A stretch of DNA of 64,000 nucleotides from Candidatus Synchoanobacter obligatus (GTDB lineage Bacteria > Pseudomonadota > Gammaproteobacteria > Comchoanobacterales > Comchoanobacteraceae). A model generated the notes under the pieces. The model saw only the letters and a list, made by a program, of their open reading frames with translations, was not told the origin of the DNA and searched no databases. Shown here one piece after another: positions 25,217 through 34,329 of this stretch. Each line of letters starts with the position of its first letter. The stretch's first letter is position 1. The stretch covers positions 131,359 to 195,358 of the forward strand of contig NZ_JAKUDN010000002.1 in the NCBI RefSeq assembly GCF_024259865.1. The letters run 5' to 3'. A program made the position numbers and the translations under genes.

Positions 25217-25744
25217 ATGGAACTATATATAAAATTAAACTGCTTTGGACTAATAGCCCTATCCACTCTTGCTTTTAGCGCCAGCACGCCATCCACACCC
25301 GTCAATATTAATAATGACACTGCCTGTACGTTTACGCTTCATGCACTGTCCAACCGGACCTCTATGCTGTCGCTGCCTAAAACGATCGGGCCGTACTCTC
25401 TTTCTCAAGGTCATATTGAGTTTTCAGGCAGTATATTTAGCACGAACAACCAATCCTCTAAAGGCGAATACTTAGCACTATGCCCGAATAGCAAACACGC
25501 CTTAACCCTAAAGTTTTATATTGGCCAAGTCCCTCACACCAATGAATATGATTACTTTTTTGATATGGAGCCTTCAACCAACCCCCTACCTCCATTTTTA
25601 CTACTACCATCAAGCCAACAATTCATTCGAAACCATAGCCCTGTGAATATTCGATTTATTGACCAAAACAGCCCCGACATTACCATAAAAGAGCCCCCCT
25701 CAGACGAAGAAGACCAAGACACCGGCCAGGATTCAGCACATTAG
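25217..25744 (+). CDS. Small exported protein of unknown function (type B)
   Basis: A 175-residue protein with a signal peptide (about residues 1-22, ending AFSA). The mature chain begins PVNINNDTACTFTLHA, echoing the start of two other small exported proteins in the window. It has two mature cysteines (37 and 89), as in the type A protein, a proline-rich middle (PSTNPLPPFLLLP) and an acidic tail (EEPP-type; SDEEDQD). Probably a secreted beta-rich protein. It has a single-gene promoter and overlaps the convergent small membrane-protein gene by four bases. No family recognised. Confidence 0.62.
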   Translation: MELYIKLNCFGLIALSTLAFSASTPSTPVNINNDTACTFTLHALSNRTSMLSLPKTIGPYSLSQGHIEFSGSIFSTNNQSSKGEYLALCPNSKHALTLKFYIGQVPHTNEYDYFFDMEPSTNPLPPFLLLPSSQQFIRNHSPVNIRFIDQNSPDITIKEPPSDEEDQDTGQDSAH

Positions 25745-25929
25745 CGAAAAAATTTCCGATATAGTGCAAAACCTAGCCCTACACCCAGCATCAACGCAAC
25801 AAAATCTGCGAATCCTCCAAAAATAATGGTCAAAAGCGCCATGATGCCCGCTATGGCCATTACGGTCGGCACATCCATTTCATCGATAACCTTAAACAAA
25901 GGTGCCAATTTCTCTTTCAGGTCTTGCAT
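25741..25929 (-). CDS. Small membrane protein with two helices
   Basis: A 62-residue protein: an amphipathic start (MQDLKEKLAPLFKVIDEMD), then two hydrophobic helices (about residues 22-37 and 40-57) ending in a basic RKFFR. GAGGAG lies eight bases before the ATG; a ten-codon longer reading runs through that site and is rejected. It follows the DUF1841 gene on the same strand and may be the last gene of the metG run. Function unknown. Confidence 0.68.
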   Translation of the reverse strand: MQDLKEKLAPLFKVIDEMDVPTVMAIAGIMALLTIIFGGFADFVALMLGVGLGFALYRKFFR

Positions 25930-25987
25930 GATGCATCTCCTCTTTTTTATCCATACCATTTTAGCACAGAAACAAGCACTGACAGAA

Positions 25988-26383
25988 TTATTTTGCCAAT
26001 ACTTTATCTATTGCTCCCAGATACGCTGCTTCAGATGGCGCCTCACCATAAGAATATGACGATTCCAGCATCCCAATCAGCACCTCAAGCACCAACTGTT
26101 TCGTACGCTCATGACCATAAGCCCGCACGCCCTCAGAGTATATGGCTCTAATTCCCTGAGGACGATCAAGCTTGATTTGATCATTCAACGCCATATGTGC
26201 CCCCAAAACAATATAAGGGTTTCTACCCCCGCTAACAGAGATGCCCTGCTCTGTCATATTCTCAACATATTCTGGATACTCTACCAAAACAGCCAAAACC
26301 TCTTTCTCAAAAGCCTTTAGCGGCTGCTTGCTTAAATGCTTGCACCAGACTTGGTAAAAAATTTCCCGATGATTATGCTTCAT
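25988..26383 (-). CDS. DUF1841 family protein
   Basis: A 131-residue protein matching the DUF1841 family: YQVWCKHLSKQPLKAFEK near the start, LVEYPEY, the NPYIVLGAHMALNDQIKLD block, RPQGIRAIYSEG and a C-terminal MLESSYSYGEAPSEAAYL. The family is common beside nth in gammaproteobacteria and has no assigned function. The start ATG lies inside the 3' end of nth (overlap of 11 bases), so translation is coupled. Confidence 0.85.
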   Translation of the reverse strand: MKHNHREIFYQVWCKHLSKQPLKAFEKEVLAVLVEYPEYVENMTEQGISVSGGRNPYIVLGAHMALNDQIKLDRPQGIRAIYSEGVRAYGHERTKQLVLEVLIGMLESSYSYGEAPSEAAYLGAIDKVLAK

Positions 26384-27011
26384 ACACTTTATCCGGAAAC
26401 TCACAAAGCTCAGCGATGGGACACTGTGAGCACTTTGGCTTTCTTGCAACACAGGTATATCGTCCAAGCTGTATCAACCATTGGTGCAGATCTTTTTTAT
26501 ACGCCTCAGGAACCACTTTTAATAAGCACAATTCAACTTTAAGCGGTGTCTCGCCTTTGGCCAATCCGGATCTATTACAAACACGGAAAATATGGGTGTC
26601 CACCGCAATAGTTGCGTGCCCAAATAGCTCATTTAATACCACATTCGCTGTTTTTCGCCCAACGCCTGGCAGCGCCTCCAAGCCAACCCTAGTTCTTGGC
26701 ACCAACCCTTGATATTCCTCTTGCAATATATGGCTAAGCTTCATAACATTTTTTGCTTTAGTATGATACAGGCCTATACTTTTAATAGCGTTTTTTAGAT
26801 CTTTTTCCCCAAAGTCTATCATCTGTTGTGGATCGGATACCTCTGAAAACAAGCCCTTTGTTGCTTTATTAACACCAATATCTGTAGCCTGAGCCGATAA
26901 CAGTACAGCAATAAGCAACTGAAATTCTGTTTCATAATTTAGCTCTATCCTTGCACCTTGATAAACCTCCTGAAGCATTTCAAGCATTTGTACCCTTTTA
27001 AGTTGATTCAC
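26373..27011 (-). CDS. nth: Endonuclease III
   Basis: A base-excision glycosylase/AP lyase acting on oxidised pyrimidines. The 212-residue protein has LLSAQATD, the helix-hairpin-helix LPGVGRKTANVV with catalytic lysine, AVDTHIFRV with catalytic aspartate, and a C-terminal Fe-S loop CVARKPKCSQCPIAELC with the 6-2-5 cysteine spacing. The preferred start is GTG six bases after AGGAGG, matching the length of E. coli Nth (211); it overlaps the rnfB-like gene's end. Follows rnfB-like, as in many gammaproteobacteria. Confidence 0.96.
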   Translation of the reverse strand: MNQLKRVQMLEMLQEVYQGARIELNYETEFQLLIAVLLSAQATDIGVNKATKGLFSEVSDPQQMIDFGEKDLKNAIKSIGLYHTKAKNVMKLSHILQEEYQGLVPRTRVGLEALPGVGRKTANVVLNELFGHATIAVDTHIFRVCNRSGLAKGETPLKVELCLLKVVPEAYKKDLHQWLIQLGRYTCVARKPKCSQCPIAELCEFPDKVYEA

Positions 27012-27564
27012 TCCCATCCTCCTTTAGAAGTCCTAAAATATCTGCCTGCAGGTCATGTATTGATTTTTTATACAGCTTCTTAGGCTGTAGTTTTTGTTGG
27101 TTTTTCTCATGCATATTCCGATACTCCTGCGCCAAATCTAACGCTGTCTCATGCGATGCTGCATCCAACCCCATCACAATACAGTCTACTGGGCAATAAG
27201 CCACACACAAACCACAACCCGTACAATCTGAACCCAAAACAAAATGATTGCGCTTGGGCGCTCCAATAATAGCACCTGTTGGGCAAGGTTTAATACACTT
27301 TGTACAACCAATACAAACACTCTGATCAATTTCCGCCAGCTGAGGCGGCTGAAACCTACGCCTTACTTTGTCGCGATCTCCCTGGCGATCCAACAACAGG
27401 GATAGCTTCTCTAAAACAACCTCGCCACCCGGAGCGCATAAATCAATACTTTCACCACTTACTATCGCTTCTGCATAAGGACGACATCCCTTATAACCAC
27501 ACTCTTCACACTGGGTTTGTGGCAACACTCCTAGAACAGCCTCTAAGCTGGGCGCTTGGTTCAT
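26998..27564 (-). CDS. rnfB: RnfB/RsxB-like ferredoxin, soluble stand-alone form
   Basis: A 188-residue Fe-S protein. The N-terminal domain has a CEECGYKGCRPYAEAI cluster motif as in RnfB. Two classical 4Fe-4S sets (CIGCTKCIKPCP and CTGCGLCVAYCP) come next, then a basic/acidic helical tail. True RnfB begins with a membrane helix, absent here, and no other rnf/rsx genes are nearby. The metG-rnfB-nth order is a known gammaproteobacterial arrangement in which this protein occurs without the Rnf complex; it probably shuttles electrons to a cytosolic partner. Confidence 0.87.
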   Translation of the reverse strand: MNQAPSLEAVLGVLPQTQCEECGYKGCRPYAEAIVSGESIDLCAPGGEVVLEKLSLLLDRQGDRDKVRRRFQPPQLAEIDQSVCIGCTKCIKPCPTGAIIGAPKRNHFVLGSDCTGCGLCVAYCPVDCIVMGLDAASHETALDLAQEYRNMHEKNQQKLQPKKLYKKSIHDLQADILGLLKEDGSEST

Positions 27565-27570
27565 ATTTTA

Positions 27571-29175
27571 TTACTCAAAAGCCACATCCTCTTTCACCAC
27601 GCGACTTAACAGATGCCCAAACTTATTGACTTTCATACCCACAAATGGGTCAAGCTGGAGCACCGGCTGTGACTCCCCCATTGCCTCAGCAACTTTTTCG
27701 GCAGTATTTGGGATAATTGGTGCCAGTAAATATACCAAGTAACGAAACGCAGCCAACGCGGTGGTTGCAACTAACAGTAACTGCTCCTGATCCCCTTCCT
27801 TAGCAAGAACCCAGGGTTTATGGTGGTCAACATATTGATTGGTTTCATCACAAAGCTCCATGACCAAGCGACAAACTTGAGCCAAATTGACCGCCTGATA
27901 AGACGCCATAATCTCTTCGTGGCGTGAAATCAACGTTTGCCAAAAATCTTCATCAACCCGACTTCCCAAACAGCCCTCATGATACTTATGAACAAACCCT
28001 TGACTACGACTGCCAATATTTGCTAACTTCCCCACCAAATCAGCATTTACCTTCAAGACAAAGTCTTGCCAATCCAAGTCTACATCGGCAACGGTTGTCG
28101 ACAACCGCGATGCAAAGTAATACCGGAGCATATCTGCTGGCAATTTAGCCAAATAATCACGGGTTGAAACAAAGCGGCCCCTTGACTTAGACATTTTGTC
28201 ACCCGCCAACGTAAGAAAACCATGCACATGCAACTTTGACGGCGCTTTTAAGCCCGCTTTCTTTAAAACAGCCGGCCAAAAAACACCATGAAAGCAAACA
28301 ATATCCTTACCAATAAAGTGCTCAATATTCAAGTCATTCCAAACATCAAATATCGCCTGCGGCTCAGCGAGGCCGAGCGTGGCGCCTAAGGCGCTTAAAT
28401 ACCCAAAAGGAGCGTCTAACCACACATAAAAATACTTATTGGGCTGATTGGGTATTTCAATACCAAAGTATGGCGCATCACGGGTAATATCCCAATCCTG
28501 CAGCCCTTCAACAAACCACTCGCCAAGCTTGTTTTTCACTGACTCTTGAATATCAGACCCAGATAGCCATTGCTCAACACTGCCTTGCTCTGAAGACAGT
28601 CGAAAGAAATCATGTAACGACTCTTTCCATACAGGAGAGGTATTTGACATAATTGACACTGGTGACTTCAGGTCTTTAATCGCATACGTTTTGCCACAAA
28701 CCTCACAATGATCACCATATTGGTCTTGAGCACCACATTTTGGACACTCTCCCTTAATATACCTATCTGGCAGAAACATCTCTTGATCCACATCATATGC
28801 TTGCTGAATGCTTTTTTGTACAATCATGTTCCCTTGATTTAACCGATGATACACCTGGTGAACTATTTGCGTATTCAGCATGGAGTGAGTGGTATGATAG
28901 CCGTCAAAAGATATCGCAAAACCCCTAACATCTTGCACATGCTCCTTATAAAACTGGCCTATCAGCTGCTCCGGAGAGATGCCCTGCTTCATCGCATTGA
29001 GCATAATTGGTGTCCCATGGGCATCATCCCCGCAAACAAAGGTAACGTCAATATTTTGCATCCGCAAAGACCGAACATAGCAATCCACCTGGACCATGCC
29101 CATTATATGCCCTAAATGCAACATGCCATTTGCATAGGGCAATGCATAAGTTACCACTCTTTTGTTATTCGTCAT
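27571..29175 (-). CDS. metG: Methionyl-tRNA synthetase
   Basis: Charges tRNA-Met. The 534-residue enzyme has PYANGMLHLGHIMG with the HIGH-like signature near residues 20-23, a zinc knuckle (CPKC...CEVC), KDIVCFHGVFWPA and the KMSKS loop GDKMSKSRGRF. It ends after the anticodon-binding helices and lacks the C-terminal EMAP-type tRNA-binding domain of the 677-residue E. coli enzyme, so it is the short form. The ATG has GAGGAAG just upstream; four earlier codons belong to the leader. Confidence 0.96.
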   Translation of the reverse strand: MTNNKRVVTYALPYANGMLHLGHIMGMVQVDCYVRSLRMQNIDVTFVCGDDAHGTPIMLNAMKQGISPEQLIGQFYKEHVQDVRGFAISFDGYHTTHSMLNTQIVHQVYHRLNQGNMIVQKSIQQAYDVDQEMFLPDRYIKGECPKCGAQDQYGDHCEVCGKTYAIKDLKSPVSIMSNTSPVWKESLHDFFRLSSEQGSVEQWLSGSDIQESVKNKLGEWFVEGLQDWDITRDAPYFGIEIPNQPNKYFYVWLDAPFGYLSALGATLGLAEPQAIFDVWNDLNIEHFIGKDIVCFHGVFWPAVLKKAGLKAPSKLHVHGFLTLAGDKMSKSRGRFVSTRDYLAKLPADMLRYYFASRLSTTVADVDLDWQDFVLKVNADLVGKLANIGSRSQGFVHKYHEGCLGSRVDEDFWQTLISRHEEIMASYQAVNLAQVCRLVMELCDETNQYVDHHKPWVLAKEGDQEQLLLVATTALAAFRYLVYLLAPIIPNTAEKVAEAMGESQPVLQLDPFVGMKVNKFGHLLSRVVKEDVAFE

Positions 29176-29242
29176 ATTCTTCCTCAACGCTTAATCAATC
29201 AACTACTGACCCACCCTTTAGGTTATACTGCCTACCACCAAA

Positions 29243-29653
29243 CTATTCAAGAAAAACCAGCTTAAACAACTCTCCAGCTTCACCCAAATAAAACAGAAAC
29301 AGCAATAACAATGCCGTAAGAACGCTTCTCACCACGCAATAGTCCGAATGGACGCTCCTTTCTCGGTACAACAAACCATCATGAAGCAAACCATACACGT
29401 ACCCCCAAAAAAAACAGAGAAATGCCTGTCCATACACCAGGACCAACAAGCTGGTTACAACAGGGTATCCCATAGCCAAAATTCGTAGCCATTCTGATTG
29501 GGACAACTGAAACTGCATCCCTGCAATAAACGCCAGGACTATTAAGGGATACACCCCAATAACCCAGCCATAAACATGCACAGGAACTGGCACTGCCAAC
29601 ACCAACACAAAAGGCAGCAATCCACCACCCATCCATAACAGCCGACGACTCAT
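29243..29653 (-). CDS. DUF3429-like membrane protein
   Basis: A 136-residue protein with about four to five hydrophobic helices. The order LLPFVLVLA, then YGWVIGVYPLIVLAFIAGMQ, then a WLRILAMGYPVV helix resembles the DUF3429 pattern, although the usual tryptophan after the GG/AG turn is missing. Function of the family unknown. It lies upstream of metG on the same strand and may share its transcript. Confidence 0.48.
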   Translation of the reverse strand: MSRRLLWMGGGLLPFVLVLAVPVPVHVYGWVIGVYPLIVLAFIAGMQFQLSQSEWLRILAMGYPVVTSLLVLVYGQAFLCFFWGYVYGLLHDGLLYRERSVHSDYCVVRSVLTALLLLFLFYLGEAGELFKLVFLE

Positions 29654-29739
29654 ACCCTTCTCATTTATAGACCAAACCCAGTTTAAAATATTTCAACCAC
29701 TGAAACAATCTACAATTTGTTCACTTCCAAAGGTTTTTG

Positions 29740-29768
29740 TTGACATTGACGCTTACTGAAGATACTTT
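29740..29768 (+). promoter_or_regulatory. Promoter of the exported beta-rich protein
   Basis: TTGACA, 17-base spacer, TACTTT, ending about 22 bases before the ATG. The -35 box is perfect. Confidence 0.65.
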
Positions 29769-29790
29769 AGTAAAAAATTCAGGAAAAATA

Positions 29791-30240
29791 ATGTATAAAA
29801 AGCACTTATTGGGGCTCGCATTAATCGCCCCCCTTGCCTTTGCAACCAACCGGTTAAACTTTGGCGCAAGTATTGAAGTAGCCGCCCAACAAAGCTCCGG
29901 GCAAACTTCTCCAGAAGTTGCTATTGGCTTGTTCGCCTCCAACGAGGCACCTTGGGTTATTGGCTCATATCACTATACAGTGACCACAACGTATGCCCTC
30001 TTTTTTGAGGAAGCTGACTCTAAAATACACATAGGCGCTGAAATTGGTGGTGACACTCGCGCGATGCTCGCCATATTGCGCTCTGACAAGTATGGGGGTT
30101 ATAGCATAGGGATTAACCATAGACTGGCCAATATTGACAATACTTGGATCAATGGCAAACTGTCATGCATGAAAATTGGTGGTGAGCCCAATTTTAGAGC
30201 ATCTCTTGGCGCATCTCGGACCTTTTTCTCAGAATCTTAG
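29791..30240 (+). CDS. Exported beta-rich protein, possible outer-membrane protein
   Basis: A 149-residue protein with a signal peptide (about residues 1-18, MYKKHLLGLALIAPLAFA). The mature chain shows alternating strand-like pattern, many glycines and a final aromatic-rich segment (LGASRTFFSES), compatible with a small barrel or lipid-binding fold. The ATG with AGGA upstream is preferred to an earlier frame extension that runs through the promoter. A hairpin terminator follows 20 bases after the stop. No family recognised. Confidence 0.58.
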   Translation: MYKKHLLGLALIAPLAFATNRLNFGASIEVAAQQSSGQTSPEVAIGLFASNEAPWVIGSYHYTVTTTYALFFEEADSKIHIGAEIGGDTRAMLAILRSDKYGGYSIGINHRLANIDNTWINGKLSCMKIGGEPNFRASLGASRTFFSES

Positions 30241-30256
30241 AAAAATACGTAACAAT

Positions 30257-30281
30257 AAAAAAGGGCCGCATGGCCCTTTTT
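30257..30281. terminator. Bidirectional intrinsic terminator
   Basis: AAGGGCC-GCAT-GGCCCTT stem flanked by an A-run and T-run between the exported protein gene and the convergent DUF4389 gene. Confidence 0.88.
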
Positions 30282-30296
30282 ATCATTGACGCCTCC

Positions 30297-31130
30297 TTAC
30301 CGTCTTAAAAATATCATATTTGGATACTTGTCTGTAACCAGCAACAAAGCATACGCCGCGATACGGAGATAGAAATTAATCACCGCAACATGGTATCGGT
30401 GTATCCATCTCGGCATCTTGCCCGTAACCAGTATCAAGAAATAGGTTAATGGCACCAGCGCAAAGCTCACCGTTAGACATACCAAGTATATAGCCAGATA
30501 CGGTAGCACCAACAACCACTTCACCAATGGCATAAACCTGTTAAGGTTCTCATGCGATGGGTTTGGGAGTGCTAGCTTAATAACACTGTCTTCCTCTTCT
30601 AAGCTGGGATACTTATCCGTTAAGAACAAAGCATAGCAATAAATCCTTAGCACGAATGACTGTAATGACTTGTTCCAGTGAAACCACCAGCTAGGATATT
30701 TTTTCCTAAACAATAATGTCATTGCAACTGCTAGGTTTACCACATACATAAACCACAAGCTAAATGCCACCAATGGCACAAACAAGAAATAAGCACCCAG
30801 TATGGCTGCATAAGAATATAACGTTGCCTCTCCCGAATTGCTTGTTAAGGAACTCCAAGAAAATTTTTCGCTTACCATCTCATAACCATTAATCGCAACG
30901 GCTGTTAGATCATAATACGCAACATCTTTTGCCTCGATAACGTTACCACGTCGATCATAAGACACCTCCTCTGTTACCACGTCGTGTACACGAAATGGAT
31001 TAAAAGAGTGATTGGGCACAATCATTAACAACATAGCCACAATAACCGGCAATGCCAATAATGGCCTCAAAAACACACTTAAGCGACTGTGCCGCTCCTG
31101 ATATGGAATATTTACATTTACTTCGCTCAT
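30297..31130 (-). CDS. DUF4389 family membrane protein
   Basis: A 277-residue membrane protein with about five helices. The DUF4389 signature occurs twice: a KKYPSWWFHWNKSLQSFVLR...YALFLTDKYPSL half and an IHRYHVAVINFYLRIAAYALLLVTDKYPNM half, indicating the usual internal duplication. Function unknown. GAGGAG lies seven bases before the chosen ATG; an earlier in-frame ATG would add 13 unlikely residues through this site. Divergent from the large 1017-residue gene. Confidence 0.8.
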   Translation of the reverse strand: MSEVNVNIPYQERHSRLSVFLRPLLALPVIVAMLLMIVPNHSFNPFRVHDVVTEEVSYDRRGNVIEAKDVAYYDLTAVAINGYEMVSEKFSWSSLTSNSGEATLYSYAAILGAYFLFVPLVAFSLWFMYVVNLAVAMTLLFRKKYPSWWFHWNKSLQSFVLRIYCYALFLTDKYPSLEEEDSVIKLALPNPSHENLNRFMPLVKWLLVLPYLAIYLVCLTVSFALVPLTYFLILVTGKMPRWIHRYHVAVINFYLRIAAYALLLVTDKYPNMIFLRR

Positions 31131-31219
31131 AGCAATCTCCTCTGTTAAAGCACACTTGTTATAGGTCAAAAATATTATTTGACAGGGTTAATTATTATAA
31201 ATCGTCAAAAAAACCCTTA

Positions 31220-31248
31220 TTGCATAACAAATATTCTCGTGATAATAT
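31220..31248 (+). promoter_or_regulatory. Promoter of the 1017-residue protein
   Basis: TTGCAT, 17-base spacer, TAATAT, 28 bases before the ATG; GTAAGGAT is the ribosome site. Confidence 0.65.
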
Positions 31249-31275
31249 TAAAAATATAGTCAATTCGGTAAGGAT

Positions 31276-34200
31276 ATGCGCAAATACGACTTATTAACTA
31301 AGCCTGGGTCACCAAACACCATAGTTCTTGATGCCAAACGCGCCCAGATCCGAGATGATTTAGAAGCCCTCTTCTCGAGCCTGGTTGAACTTCCCCCGCG
31401 TTTTCTTTTTTTAAACAAAGCTTGGAAGTCTATCATTTCTAATCTTGCAGAAACAACCAAGCCTGCTCAGCGTAGCAGAGACTATGGTTTGGCACTCGAA
31501 AGCATCAACACATACTCAAACAAAACTCCATCACTACATCGGTTAAAAGCAACCAAAGCCTCTAGCGACTTGAAAGAAGAAATAGCAGGAAGGCATGCTC
31601 TATTGCATTATGTCAAACATGGTACTTGGCCCATGGGTTATGCCCCTAAGCTTATTAACTTCAAGTCTCACCCTGTCATTGCCGTTATTGATGATATGTT
31701 TTCCCACAGCAAGAACCTGACGGCTGAGGAAAAGAAACGCTTAAAAATGGCTCTCGAAATAACGCTCACACCAGAAGCCGCCACACGTGTTCACAACTTC
31801 ATTCAGGCACAACACATCCTCGTAGGACGAGCCTCATTAGCCTACCCTCAATGGCTAAGCCTTACAAGAGGCCAGGTAAATTTATTGCGGCTAGAATTGC
31901 AAGACAAAATTGTGATGATGGCGTGCATATCTTCCCATGCGAAAAAAAACATCGTACAAAAAGATCTAGACAGTATGTTCCCATCGCTTGACAGGAACAT
32001 GCATGACCTTATCTCTGGCTATCTAAGCGAAGGGGTTTCAGCGGCTAGCATCAAAGCCTTTTTGGTCGACGCTCACATAGAGACTCCAAGCCTACTCATG
32101 AGTCACCCACTATTTGAGCCTCTGTTTTTACTTCTTGGACAAGAAACCCAGAGATATCAACAGGACCTTGATCCGCTGGATGGTGACATTTCAGCACTTG
32201 AGCTCATTAAAACAACCCCAGAAGACCAACTACCTGCATTACCTAAAAAATTGGCCTCATTTATCTTTAGCAGGATTTATCGACCGTTTCTCCTGCCGCA
32301 ATTTCAATCTTGGCTAGTAGAGCTGCTTGACCCTACGCACGCACCACCTTCAGCAAACGCCATTGATGTAAACCTACAGGTATTAATGTATGCCTGTACC
32401 CACTTAAACCGAAGTACTTTATCAGAACAAAGATTTGCTGATACCTATGGCTCTAAGTATAATCCCATTCCTCACATTAGTAGAGGCTGTAAACTTAGCC
32501 ACTCTAGTCCCAAAGCGATTGCATACCTGCAAAGCCTAGGGCTTAGTTATAATATTTATACCCAGGTTAACTCTTTATGGAGCCACTGCTCTAGCAGCAT
32601 CTTGACATACGCTGGAAGAGAAGAAATAAGCGCACATTTTTCCAGAGAGTCGCATGACCCCAATGGGCTAGATATTCGATATTCTGGGCTTCAGCTAGAG
32701 GAATTTCCTCTTGTGCAACATGCCATACAGAGCACGATAGCTCAAGCAGCACAGGAATTTCATGTTGACATCATTCCCTCAGAATTTTTTGGGAGGGAAG
32801 CATTCACTCGCACCACCCAAGACCGCCAAGACAACACGAAAAAGCTAATACAATTTATCACATCTCAAGGCATGGCTGTATCAGAAGAAGTCATGAGCGC
32901 CATCGATATGCATCGTGCGACAGCAACGATTTGTGCTGACTTTTTTCAAGAATATGGACAAAACTTCTACAGCTGCCTCCAGGAGGCTTATCAGCACAGC
33001 GCTAAAAGTATTGCAACAGAGGCCTTAGATTCTTTAGCTTTATCCCCTGGTGAGAAAAAAACCCTCGCGTCCATATTGGTCACAACGCCCCCTGAGTGTG
33101 TGCAAGACTGCCTAAACAGCATGCTAGACTGCAAGGATGAGCAGCGCCGCTCTCCTCTGTACACCAAAATTAGTCAATTTGTTTCCCGCCTTGAACCGAT
33201 CATGTACATACTGCTGTCTCCCGCACGATCAACTTACTATAAACTCCGTGGCGCAAGCGAGTCTCAGCTACGGTTTGCACCCCACATAGAAGATTTTTTT
33301 AAGCGGACAAGGGCGCGACTATCTGAGCTATTCATGATTAAGCTGATAGACGGCACAACAATGCCCTGTGGTCAGTTTATTGAGGTCTACAATGGTATAA
33401 CCAAGCTTTGGGGAAACACCACCAAGGTTGGCTCACTTGACCCAATTACAAAAATTTCTCACTTCCTAGCCATGGAACATGGTTGCACCATTCCACACAA
33501 AATGCTTGAAAGCGCTCCCAAAAAATCGACACTGCACATTTTAACATACAGCACAAACCATGCTGCAATATTGGCTATATTTTGTAAACTTAAACTGCCT
33601 GAAATTGAGATCGCAACACCACTTAAGAAGATCTTGCAAGATAACGGCCTTCTTGCTGAAGACAACACCATTCCTCAAAATGTTGCCCGCATTCTTTCAT
33701 CATCAATTAGCTACTGCCCAAAAGAGGGAACATTACGCCTTAAACGACCAACGGAAGATCTAATCCCCAAGCTAGACATCATTCTTCCCCACAAAGTTTT
33801 CTCTTCAGGAATAGAGAAGGTAATGAGCAAGATGATGTTTTTAGAGGTAAATACTGCCATGATTAGTGCCTGGTGTGGCCCTGCTGTGCTTCATATGCTG
33901 GCTTTTCTAAAACACTCAGCATCGCTGCCCGCCCAAAACCTTGACCAAAGCGGCCCGGTTATCTCAAAGCTATGCGAAACGATTGAATCCCTCAACAGCT
34001 CAGAAGCATTAGCGAAAACCGATAGTGGATCCGCTTGTGTTGAGATTTTACACGCCGTAGCTGACCAAAATGCCACAAAAGGCCAGAATCCTGATCAGTG
34101 GCTAATCTCTGCCATGGAGCACTTAGGGTTCGTGGATATGGCCCCACAGTTTGAGCAACCTCTTCCTAGAATACTATCTGCTGCTCAAGGTTTTTTCAAA

Positions 34201-34329
34201 ACCCTTCTTAAACCCGTGTTTGAAATTGGCAGCCCTTCTCGTAGCCCAGAGGAACAAGAGTTTGAGACTATCTGCTCATCTGGCTCCTGCAGCCCAGGAC
34301 TGCTATCCATGCGCCTCATGTCAAAATAA
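31276..34329 (+). CDS. Large orphan protein (1017 residues)
   Basis: A single-gene unit with its own promoter and ribosome site. The product is largely predicted helical, with no signal peptide and no clear membrane helix, and no motif I can assign to a known family. Visible features are a basic N-terminus, an LLHYVKHGTWPMGY block near residues 114-127, several leucine-rich helices, scattered cysteines and a C-terminal CSSGSCSPG. Composition matches other plus-strand genes. Size, lack of recognisable family and soluble helical character are typical of translocated effectors of intracellular bacteria, but this is only a guess. Overlaps the convergent epmA by nine bases. Confidence 0.6.
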   Translation: MRKYDLLTKPGSPNTIVLDAKRAQIRDDLEALFSSLVELPPRFLFLNKAWKSIISNLAETTKPAQRSRDYGLALESINTYSNKTPSLHRLKATKASSDLKEEIAGRHALLHYVKHGTWPMGYAPKLINFKSHPVIAVIDDMFSHSKNLTAEEKKRLKMALEITLTPEAATRVHNFIQAQHILVGRASLAYPQWLSLTRGQVNLLRLELQDKIVMMACISSHAKKNIVQKDLDSMFPSLDRNMHDLISGYLSEGVSAASIKAFLVDAHIETPSLLMSHPLFEPLFLLLGQETQRYQQDLDPLDGDISALELIKTTPEDQLPALPKKLASFIFSRIYRPFLLPQFQSWLVELLDPTHAPPSANAIDVNLQVLMYACTHLNRSTLSEQRFADTYGSKYNPIPHISRGCKLSHSSPKAIAYLQSLGLSYNIYTQVNSLWSHCSSSILTYAGREEISAHFSRESHDPNGLDIRYSGLQLEEFPLVQHAIQSTIAQAAQEFHVDIIPSEFFGREAFTRTTQDRQDNTKKLIQFITSQGMAVSEEVMSAIDMHRATATICADFFQEYGQNFYSCLQEAYQHSAKSIATEALDSLALSPGEKKTLASILVTTPPECVQDCLNSMLDCKDEQRRSPLYTKISQFVSRLEPIMYILLSPARSTYYKLRGASESQLRFAPHIEDFFKRTRARLSELFMIKLIDGTTMPCGQFIEVYNGITKLWGNTTKVGSLDPITKISHFLAMEHGCTIPHKMLESAPKKSTLHILTYSTNHAAILAIFCKLKLPEIEIATPLKKILQDNGLLAEDNTIPQNVARILSSSISYCPKEGTLRLKRPTEDLIPKLDIILPHKVFSSGIEKVMSKMMFLEVNTAMISAWCGPAVLHMLAFLKHSASLPAQNLDQSGPVISKLCETIESLNSSEALAKTDSGSACVEILHAVADQNATKGQNPDQWLISAMEHLGFVDMAPQFEQPLPRILSAAQGFFKTLLKPVFEIGSPSRSPEEQEFETICSSGSCSPGLLSMRLMSK

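Noticed and set aside
31615..31656. LLHYVKHGTWPMGY in the 1017-residue protein resembles the LLxYLxxGxLPWW motif of contractile-injection tape-measure proteins
   Set aside because: Only one weak copy, and no sheath, tube, baseplate or spike genes occur in the window.
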